The notes below the pieces were generated by a model. That model was not told where the DNA came from. It did no database searches and saw nothing but the letters and a program-made list of their open reading frames with translations. Below, one piece after another: positions 56,226 through 64,000 of a stretch of 64,000 nt of DNA. The position numbers and the translations under genes are program-made. The stretch is from Stachybotrys elegans. Its lineage: Eukaryota > Ascomycota > Sordariomycetes > Hypocreales > Stachybotryaceae. Positions within the stretch are counted from its first letter, which is position 1. Each line of letters starts with the position of its first letter. Location: contig JAGPNK010000040.1 in assembly GCA_020746835.1 (NCBI GenBank), forward strand, positions 1 to 64,000, read 5' to 3'.

Positions 56226-57644
56226 CTAGTAATTTTGGCCCCCTTGCACATGCAACATCCTCTGCCCTTCCTTCTCGAAGCTCTCCCTCCCCTCCGTGAC
56301 CAACGCAGGCGAGTACAACAAACTCGACCTCTTGCCCTCTACTTCTGGTCCCTCCCCCTCGGTACCGGTAGTAATAATACTCGGCGGCCGACTGGCGCCA
56401 CCAATATTATCCGTCATGACCGGCGTCACCGCACCACTTGGCGTCATCGCCGCGCCAGTGACGCCAGGGATCTCGGGGGCCTCGGAGGCGTCGACGCGCT
56501 GGACTGCACCCGTCACGTTACCCCGGACGTCGCGCAGGATCAGGGCCAGGGCCTCGTGGTCGGCGCCGCCGTCCTGGCCGGCGTTGGCCGTCTCGTAGTG
56601 CGAGGCCTTGAGGGCCCAGTATAGTGCTGCCGAGAGCATGGTGCCGACAAAGGGTGCCGTGTAGTAGATCCAGGTCGATGGCTCGAATTCGCCGGCGATG
56701 ACGTCGGGACCTGTGTTTGAACGGGATCGTGTTAGTTCGCATGTGAGGCCAGTCTGATGAGAAAATCGTACCGAGCGTGCGGGCAGGGTTGAGAGAACCA
56801 CCAGTCAGCCCCGTGGCGAAGAGTTCTGCCAGGAACAGCGCCAGACCAATACCTACAGGCGCAATGAACGTCGCCTTGTGCTTCTCGCCCGCGAGCATGT
56901 AGATGGCAAACATGAGTAGCGAAGTGCAGAACATCTCGATGAAGAAGCCCTGCGCGAGAGAGGTACTGGCACCCAGCTTGGTGCGTGCGTTGATGCCTCC
57001 GGGCACGACGACCTGGCCGATGCCTGCCGCAGCAATGGCGGCGACGAACTGCACGACGAAGAGAATCGCGGATCGGTACCAGGTCAGTGCGCCACAGAGG
57101 AAAAGGCCGAGCGTGACGGCTGGGTTGAACAGACCGCCAGAGACACGGAAGAAGACCCAGGCGTTTACGGCCAGGGAGAAGCTGGAGCGGAGTCAGTTGC
57201 TGCCAAGTCATCCCGCATTGTTGATACGCACCCAAACCCAAGCGAAGAGTAAAGCAGCTGGCTCGTATCAAGTGTCCCCGCGTTCTGCGTGTCACCAGTG
57301 GCGTTCTGCGTCAGCTGCTCCTGTCCGGCCTGGGTGGCAATTCCAAATGCGAAGAAGAGGAACAAGAAGGTGCCGCAGAATTCTGCCACGCCGGCAATGA
57401 TCTCGTTCTTGATAATCATGCGCTTCCGCAGCTTGCCGACGTCGGTGGTGTCAGTCTGTAGCACGCCGGGCAGCTTGCTGTGCAGGTGGGCAGCCTCACG
57501 CTTCTTCTTGCGGGCCTGGGCGAGCTGCCACTTGCGCTTGCTTGCATGCTGGCTTGGATGGCCGTACTGACGCTTGCCGTGACCGTTCTGGTGCGCGCGG
57601 CCCTCCTCGAGGATGCCCGGCTCGACGTGGTTGTTGGTAGGCAT
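56226..57644 (-). CDS. Aquaglyceroporin (MIP family channel)
   Basis: Plasma-membrane channel for water and small polyols such as glycerol. Three exons (57644-57232, 57181-56772, 56710-56226; introns 50 and 61 bp) give 435 aa. A long basic cytosolic N-terminus precedes helix 1 (EIIAGVAEFCGTFLFLFFAF). The first pore loop is GGLFNPAVTLGLFLCG and the second GGSLNPARTLG, joined by splicing to PDVIAGEFEPSTWIYY. Both NPA boxes are classical. Six helices can be traced (FVVQFVAAIAAAGIGQVV, MFCTSLLMFAIYMLAG, APFVGTMLSAALYWAL). A long Thr/Gly-rich C-tail follows. Upstream of the ATG the same frame stays open for LTNDLYAHLPDAN, which looks coding, so a short 5' exon may be missing from this model. It appears intact while its neighbours on both sides are dead. 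Confidence 0.88.
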
Positions 57645-58605
57645 GTTGGCGTCTGGCAAATGTGCATAGAGATCGTTCGTGAGGCTGTCAAGACCTGTGG
57701 GCGGTGCTCACCAGACCATGTAAGACAACGGGATGTGAAGGAAGAAAATGCAGACGCAGTCAGGGAGAGATGAGGGATTTGGGCTGGGCCGGACGTTGAT
57801 CTCCAGGGCACCATCAGCCGTAGCGAAGACCAAATTAGTCATTTACCACACCACAAACTCAATCGTGCTGGTTGGAAAAGCATTCCGATGTCAATTAGCT
57901 CAAATCAGCACGGTGCCGTCTCGCGTCTGCGGCGCTAGAGCAGCGTCCATCCCAGTAGTGACGTCGTCTCCGGATCCGTCCCGCACACAGAAGTGCCGGT
58001 GGGCTACGCGTAGCGTCCACGTCTACGGCAAATGGAGCTCGCCGTCGTGCCTAGCGCGCTGGGTGGCTGAGTGCCGCGTGTGGCTATGCTCGATCCGCAT
58101 GTGCCCGAGGAGATGGATATTTGTCCTCGACGTCATTGGCGTTGGAATGGTCTTGCCTTGTGCCATAGCGGGCAGACGATCAGAACCGCTACTGTCTCCT
58201 GTTCTGCTAGTCGTCTTATGTCGGAGACAAGAATCTTCCATTGAGAGTTCCTATCGTTAGGGAGAGGCTGTGGAGGCTAGGGCAATTACATTGGAGATGT
58301 GCGTCTCTGAATTCCGTCTTAGGCCCAGAATGGAGGGGCGAAGATGAGCAGGGGGCTTCCTCAGCCTTAAGGACCCTGCATCGCGGTTCACTCCACGATC
58401 TATTCGACCCACCTGTCCACATCGGGCCAGGATGCAAATGATGCGTTGAATTTGGCATTGCACCGATTGGTCAGCCGGTGGGAGACGCGACAAGCTCAAC
58501 AGGTCCATGAAGCTGCGCGGCAGCTCGCAGCTCAGCAGTGCAATGACGGTGAAAATTAAGGCCCACTAGGTCAAAGGCGATGCCCAAGGCGCTGTGGCAA
58601 CTTCT
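57645..58605. other. Aquaglyceroporin promoter and spacer
   Basis: No convincing gene. The + strand frame 57,748-58,260 has no recognised domain and overlaps the likely promoter and 5' leader of the aquaporin gene. Confidence 0.5.
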
Positions 58606-60308
58606 TTACTCTAAAGAGTGGTTTTTCCTTATAATGCAATCACCCATTCCCTGGTCTGACGACGTGGATGCCTCGTCCTCCCTCCATCCACGAATGTCCA
58701 CCGCCTTCTGAACAAATGCACGCTCCAACCTAAAACTCCTTGGGAACCAGTCCGGCTCGCCCTCACCGACCGGCATCTCCACCAGCGCCTCGGCGCATCG
58801 GAATGCCATGGCCATCCCGTGGCCGTTCATGCCCACCGACATCCACAGGCCCTTCTCGCCGGGCACCTCGCCTACCAACGGGAACGTATCGGGTGTGTAG
58901 GCGACGATGCCGGTCCAGTTCCGCACGAGTGGCCCTTCTTTGCCCCATTTCTCCGGGCCGAAAATGCCGGCCGCTGCGTGCTTGAGGTAGTGAGCGATGG
59001 CCGGGTGGACCGTTGAGTCATCTGTAGTGTTTCTCTCTCTTGTTTCGGAAAGACTCTTGGCACCACCATATCCCTTTAAGTGTGCAAAGGCGACCTTAGG
59101 GTCACGGACAGGGGTTTTGACCAATAAAAATATAGAAAAAAAATAATAACTTTAGTTTCCTAGAAAATTCAGCTATAATAAAAGTCCTAGCATTCTTTCC
59201 TAGTATATAGAGCTACATTATGCATATCTTTTATAAGGAAAGGGTCAAAGTTACTTCTTATACCAGTCTAAATTGAGGGGTATATGGGTCGAATACATAA
59301 GGGTCGCCTTCGCACACTTAAAGGGATAGCACGTCGCCTTCTCCCCTGAGGCCAGGTGCTCGGCACATGTAGTAGTCCCCCGTGGGCATGTCCTCTAGGC
59401 CCACGCTCCGTTTCAGCAGGGCTCCCGTCGATAGTACTACCGGGGCGTACAGCAGCGACTTGGGCCCTGGCGGGCGTGAGGAACTCGGTAGCCGCCAGGC
59501 CGGGGTGCAAGGCATTTGTATACCCATTGGTTGCCAGAATCACGCGACTGGCTTGAACTGTGCCACGATCCGTTTGCACGTTCCACTTGTCATGCACTTT
59601 AGCCACTCGTGTGACCGTGGTGTTTGTTTGCAGGTTGAGGCCTTTGTCAAGGGACATCTGGAGCATATGGCAGACGAGCAAGTACGGATTCTGTGTGTGC
59701 GCCGGATAGGTCACGGCGCCGACGATGCCCGGGATACCAATGTAACTCTGCGCCGCTGCTCCATTGTGGGTTTCATGCTTCACCCACCGATCGGTGGCGC
59801 TCTGCCGCGTCTTCAGGACATTTTCGCGGAGGCTTTTCACTTCAAGTGCCTTGGCCCAAGCCTCGTGCGTGAAGTAGACGTCTGCCGTCTCCACATCTTG
59901 AAAGTCGCAGATGACCTGGTGGTTGCCGACGAAATCGGCAATGTCCCGCACATTCTGCTCCTCGAGCCTTGCAAACCGCACAGCCTCGTCTTCGCCAAAG
60001 GTCTCATGATATCGTTTAAAATTGAACCACCAGCCTGGGCGGTAATGGCCACCGTTACGTCCCGAGGCCCCTGATGCCGCAGTGCGCGCTTCCACTATCA
60101 GAATAGAGAGCGACGCATCTCGCGACAGCAACTTGTGGGCGACAGCGGCGCCAGAAATTCCGGAACCCACAATGATGTAATCAAAGGCCGTCGAGGTGGG
60201 CAGCTCAGCTGTGGTGCGGTGATTGGAGATGGCATGGGATGGAAGCTGCCAGTACGACTCAGTAGGGTTAGGATGTGGGAACCCGGGCTGAAAGTCACCA
60301 CCGCCCAT
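58606..60308 (-). pseudogene. FAD-dependent amine/amino-acid oxidase (DAO fold), split by a MITE-like element
   Basis: DAO-fold enzymes oxidise amines or amino acids with FAD. From the ATG at 60,308 (MGGGDFQPGFPHPNPTESYW) the frame runs through the dinucleotide-binding YIIVGSGISGAAVAHKLL, SGRNGGHYRPGWWFNFKRYH, RLEEQNVRDIADFVG, YPAHTQNPYLLVCHMLQMSL and VILATNGYTNALHPGL to TPARAQVAAVRPGST. A frame slip near 59,418 moves coding to LLKRSVGLEDMPTGDYYM..GEGDVL. There the 256-bp TIR element (59,071-59,326) interrupts. Beyond it YGGAKSLSETRERN, NWTGIVAYTPDTFPLVGEV and MSVGMNGHGMAMAFRCAEAL complete the fold to the stop at 58,606. Even with the element and one TA removed, the frame would still be off by one at that junction. 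The gene is therefore inactive by two or more lesions. Confidence 0.88.
59071..59326. mobile_element. MITE-like element, internal-deletion derivative of the TIR transposon
   Basis: 256 bp with inverted ends TCCCTTTAAGTGTGCAAAGG (left) and CCTTCGCACACTTAAAGGGA (right), flanked by TA at 59,069-59,070 and 59,327-59,328. The interior shares ACCAATAAAAATATAGAAAA, GTCCTAGCATTC, GTCAAAGTTACTTCTTATAC and GAGGGGTATATGG with the ends of the 2,231-bp transposon. It sits inside the FAD oxidase gene and has no coding capacity. Confidence 0.92.
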
Positions 60309-60992
60309 GTTTACGAGAGCGGATGCTAGATGAGAAGGTCGAGGCAAGTTGTGGTGGCATGTAGGATGGACAATCGTTCTGCTGTGTGGGAAGCTATCCC
60401 CCGCGTTATATGACGAAACGTTATCCGGATATATCGGCATGCGGGTTCCAGTACCCGTCGATCATCTGCATGTGTGGGGGAGTGAGATCGAGCTGTTAGC
60501 CGCCTCTCATGAATAAACAATTGAACAGTACAACAGAAATCGAATAGGCTGTCTCGATTATCTTTGATGGCACAGTCTCACATTTGGCCACTCCATCCCT
60601 GCTCATAGGCCCTAGTTGCATGTGCCGAAAATCTTACACGGACAATGTGGTGGCCGCTTGCAGGAGGCATATCCGACGGGGAGCAACTGGACAGGTGGCT
60701 GATATGCAAACTTCCTGGTTATAACCGTATAAACTATTTAATGACTACCTCAAGTGGCCAGAGGAGTTGCATGTATCTATGCATGTATGTATGTATTCGA
60801 CTAGAGCTCGGAGTGTTGCAAGTCGCAACTCAGTTCTGCAGCCACATCTCGCCGAAATTTTTGGAGCTGACATCCTTTGTGTATAAGTATTACTATCTTT
60901 CTTTACATATGCTTGTTCAATCAGTATTTCTAGTTCTCCTTCTTTCAAGTCGCCATTGAGCTTGCTTACGGCTGGAACCTGCTGTACCATAA
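60309..60992. other. Intergenic between FAD oxidase and aminotransferase relics
   Basis: It should contain the promoters of both divergent genes. It holds a short ATGTATGT microsatellite (60,771-60,796). No gene is recognised. Confidence 0.5.
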
Positions 60993-61860
60993 ATGAGTCC
61001 TCACATGCTACGAGATATGGGCGAGACCCAGCATTTCGATGGTCCATCCTCCCCACAGGAGATTGCAAGCCGTCGAGCAAAGGCGGGAAGACTGGTCGCT
61101 GGAATAGCTGGGGTAGGCAACAGCGATCAATTCAAGGGACCCGTACGTAGTCTGCATCCACGCTGCTCTATCCCCGGTGACACTACAGACAGTCTGTAGG
61201 AAAGCCCATGGTCAAGGAATGGAGTGGTAGGTACACGATCATCAAAACTCATGCAAACCCATCTAACTAAATATCAAGGGATATTCAGTGCTGAAAGCCT
61301 GTCACTGTCGCCTTGCGTCTTGAAGCAAGCTTCTGCCCATTTGAAAAGTCCAGGGCTCATCTGTTTGGGCGGAAGCCTACCTTCCAGCGAATACTTTCCC
61401 TTCTCTGAGATTGCATTGAGCGTTCCCAAACCACCACAGTTTCTGCAACAGGAGTCCTCGTCGTCGTCGTCATCATCATCATGTCAAGATTTGTTGGAAA
61501 CCGCAGTCATCGGAAAACATGATGTCGAGATCGGAACATCAGAGTACGATCTGTCCATTGCGCTCAAATATAGCCAAGCAACAGGATCACCTCAGCTCAT
61601 AAGGTTTCTGACTGAGCACACCGAGCTCATCTTCAAACCTCTGATGCTGATTGGCAGGTCTGCGCGACAGCAGGCAGCACCATCGCAATGGAGCAAGCCA
61701 TTCGCCTTTTATGTGACAGAAACAGGGGCGACACCATCCTGTTGGAGGAGCACACCTAACCCTCCGCCCTGCAGACAATCATGCCGCAGGGAATCAAAGT
61801 TGTGGGTGTATCCCTCGGGCTTATCTTGCCTATTCTATTTGATAGTCTCAGCTATGGCTT
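60993..61860 (+). pseudogene. Aromatic/2-aminoadipate aminotransferase (Aro8-like), N-terminal half only
   Basis: PLP-dependent class I aminotransferase. Exon 1 (60993-61146) reads ETQHFDGPSSPQEIASRRAK, AGRLVAGIAGVG and DQFKGPV. Two intact introns (61147-61199 and 61227-61278) join it to RKPMVKEWSG and IFSAESLSLSPCVLKQASAHL, then LICLGGSLPSSEYFPFSEI, YSQATGSPQLIRFLTEHTEL and IFKPL. A one-base loss near 61,643 shifts the frame to DWQVCATAGSTIAMEQAIRL, LCDRNRGDTILLEEHT; a TAA (about 61,758) follows where Tyr is expected, then PSALQTIMPQGIKVVGVSL. Homology ends near 61,830, and the PLP-lysine half is absent from the window. This is a truncated, frameshifted fragment. Confidence 0.82.
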
Positions 61861-63489
61861 CGGCCTTTAGTCCATCCACAGCACTGTTCTTATCGATGCT
61901 CGTTCTTGCAGGGCAGCCCGCCTTAGCAATTGCGTCAGTTGCTTCCTACCTGCCTTTTTGACTCTGTCGTCATCTGTCCTGTCTGAGTCGTCTAAATCAA
62001 TCGAGTCATCTGTATCATCTGACTTTGTAAAAAACAGGCAAGTAATAACATACGGAGCTGAAACCGTAGATCGCCTCAGTAGTCTTGGTTTTTGACCCAT
62101 ATCGTCTAGTCTTGCGGGAAGTTTTCACTCTTCTTTATAGACTTATGCCATCTGGTTTCGGCAGTTGGAGTTCCCTCCCTATCGATTGTTCTTAAGGGGA
62201 AGAGGTTAAGGAATTAGGACTCCCTTGAAAAACTAGACCTCTGTCTCGCAATAACTGGGTATATCGGAATTTTAAAGCTAGATGTATGCCCATACCGAGC
62301 TGAGCACCCACAGTCAAGTCAACAACGGTTGGCCCTCTACGCATTGCAGGTGTCAGTTCCAATCTTATATGGCTAATTGTAGCTGAAGCAAGGTTTCGAT
62401 ATCTCGACGGCAGATCGTGCTCGTCGACTGTCCATCGTTCGTAACATATAGATATTGTTGTCCCTTTCTGGTCTATGCTTCATAGCCGCCGCCCCTGGAA
62501 GCAATCCAGCTGGCAAGTCCCTTCCCGGGCCGCCAACAGCGACAATCCTCAAACCATGTGTGGCAGGCTATCCTGATCGTTGGGAAGGGAGGCGAAAAAC
62601 AGGCAACGGTGTTGTATCATTGAGCCTTGCCAATCGCTAGCGAGCCATGTCACTCACGGATGCCACGACCTAGCTTTCTTGAGAGAAAAAAAGATGTGCA
62701 GTTCGAGGTGTAATAAGCGAGAGAGAATAATTTAGTAGAAAGTAGTGCCTAGTGCTCTAGCAATCAATGCAGTTGTAAACAGTAGTGTAGGGAAAAACAA
62801 TAATGAGGCCATTGTCAAGCTGCCTGCACAGGGTAGCTGACAGCCAAGCCGAGCCACAAGTGACGGCCTAGCTATGCCGGTTATTTTCAGTGGATGCCAG
62901 GAGCATTCCATTATATAAATACTGGAACTCTTAGGCAACAGCGCAGGAGAGGGTTGCATATAATCCTTACATGATGACGTGGTAGTGAATTATGCTTGTA
63001 CTGACTCGGTTTTGTCAAGGGCATGGATGTATCAGCCCTATATCGAGGAGGTTCGACAACATCCGATAAACAAGCTCGGCAAGGCCGGCTGGTTGTGGCT
63101 GGGGTCGTCCCTTCACTGGCGGCCTCACCAATGGCGGGCGTGTTAGCCTGCAATTACTCTAAGAATGAAAGGCCATGGCTGGATCTCTGACGATTTCTAC
63201 TGCTTTTTCCAAAACTGGTCGCACTGCATGAGCTAAACATTCTTCCGTCTCTCTAAGGGGCTTCTCCAGGTAGTCTGAGATGTAACGTTGTAACTTATTT
63301 ACTGCTGGTTCTTTAACTGATGAACTGTCTTGCGCAAACCGCCACCCAGTTTACTCTCGATCAAAGTGATAGTATACAGAATGTCTGTCCATGTGCTGAT
63401 TGGCCTGGGTTAGGTTTTCCTAGACCCCAGTGTATTACGTTTATTATCTATAGTGTTGTTCACTACATTGCCAAACCATTATACTACGA
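61861..63489. other. Intergenic, no gene seen
   Basis: Normal-GC sequence with only short, unrecognised frames (62,455-62,640, 62,732-62,959, 62,911-63,153). No repeat family from the left part of the window is found here. Confidence 0.5.
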
Positions 63490-64000
63490 TTAACAGTCTC
63501 GCTTCGTTAAACAATAATAGTACTGTTTTCAATTACTCCTTAGAGCCCCCTGCTTTAATAGGCGCTATGTTAGCTAATAGAGCGTTCCTTCTATAAGGCA
63601 TTCGTATTATATCCTCCTACTCCCGACCTCGGTTAATGCTTAAATATTCTTATTATTACCCTAGTTACTAGACCTATATATTCTAAGCTTCTATCTAACC
63701 TAACTATTAGTATACTTATAAAGCGGGCTAAAAGTAAAATACACTTTTCTCTATTAGTAGCCTAAAGTAATATTATAGACTTTTTAACTTAGTTAAAACT
63801 ATTAAGAAATCTAGAAAAAGGTAAATTAATTAAGGTAAAGGCATTTAAAAAGGCTTATACTAGCTATTTTAGACTAATCTATATATATAGAAATAAATAC
63901 CTAAAATAGTAAAGTTTAAGTATTAATTTACTTTATAATAGAAGCTTTTTATTAGTATTTTAACTTTATAATTATAGCTAATAATACTTTCTATTTAATA
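63490..64000. repeat. Start of another RIP-like AT-rich block
   Basis: From about 63,490 CpA and CpG fall away, TA steps rise, and frames fill with TAA/TAG, as in 11-15 kb and in the transposon interior. It continues past the window edge, so its element cannot be named. Confidence 0.6.

Noticed and set aside
57748..58260. 170-codon + strand gene upstream of the aquaporin
   Set aside because: No domain; it covers the expected promoter of the divergent aquaporin and has arginine/serine-rich random composition.
59268..59330. Natural C-terminus of the FAD oxidase at 59,268
   Set aside because: The terminal residues after GEGDVL come from the inserted TIR element; the real C-terminal domain resumes at 59,070 and below.
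1..64000. tRNA, 5S rRNA or CRISPR arrays
   Set aside because: I looked for tRNA arms and dispersed 5S sequences and recognised none; CRISPR arrays are not expected in a fungus and none is seen. A dedicated tRNA scan was not possible.

Overview
This window is the left end of a chromosome from a filamentous ascomycete. It opens with 20 perfect copies of the fungal telomere unit (CCCTAA on the + strand) and runs 64 kb inward. Many short introns of about 44-61 bp with GT..AG ends and CTAAC-like branch sites, a velvet-domain gene, a lovastatin-type polyketide synthase cluster and strong marks of repeat-induced point mutation (RIP: CpA to TpA) point to a Pezizomycotina fungus. Sordariomycetes or Hypocreales is likely, but the species cannot be told from the sequence.

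Layout. 1-120 telomere. 646-1614 velvet-family gene with one in-frame stop. 2480-4423 NB-ARC/TPR (NLR-like) gene with four in-frame stops. 4.8-11.1 kb AT-rich decayed DNA holding a relic of a DUF3435 (tyrosine-recombinase-like, Starship-captain superfamily) gene on the minus strand. 11.15-15.6 kb an extreme AT block in which C survives almost only before T. 15.6-31.8 kb ordinary-GC decayed DNA without a convincing intact gene, but with at least three families of short dispersed repeats. 31.9-32.7 kb an unrecognised decayed gene.

33.3-47.6 kb is the one healthy gene block: a compact biosynthetic cluster of an MFS exporter, an FSH1/LovG-type hydrolase, a trans-acting enoyl reductase (LovC type), a 2,431-aa highly reducing PKS (KS-AT-DH-MT-pseudoER-KR-ACP, no release domain) and a Zn2Cys6 regulator. 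The parts fit each other. The PKS has no working ER and no thioesterase, and its neighbours supply exactly those two functions. The PKS and the enoyl reductase share a 518-bp divergent promoter that contains a TCG(N5)CGA site, the form bound by AflR-type regulators. A second such site lies upstream of the MFS gene.

48.5-62 kb is a graveyard of primary-metabolism genes: an M20 amidohydrolase, an allantoate-permease-type MFS transporter, a GH3 beta-glucosidase, an FAD amine/amino-acid oxidase-type gene and an aromatic aminotransferase. All are broken. One aquaglyceroporin among them looks intact. A 2,231-bp terminal-inverted-repeat DNA transposon (49,445-51,675, TA target duplication) lies here. 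Its 256-bp internally deleted relative (59,071-59,326) has landed inside the FAD oxidase gene. The last 500 bp enter another RIP-like AT block.

Intron and exon limits were chosen by hand from splice signals, reading frame and family conservation. No search was run, so family names rest on recognised motifs.
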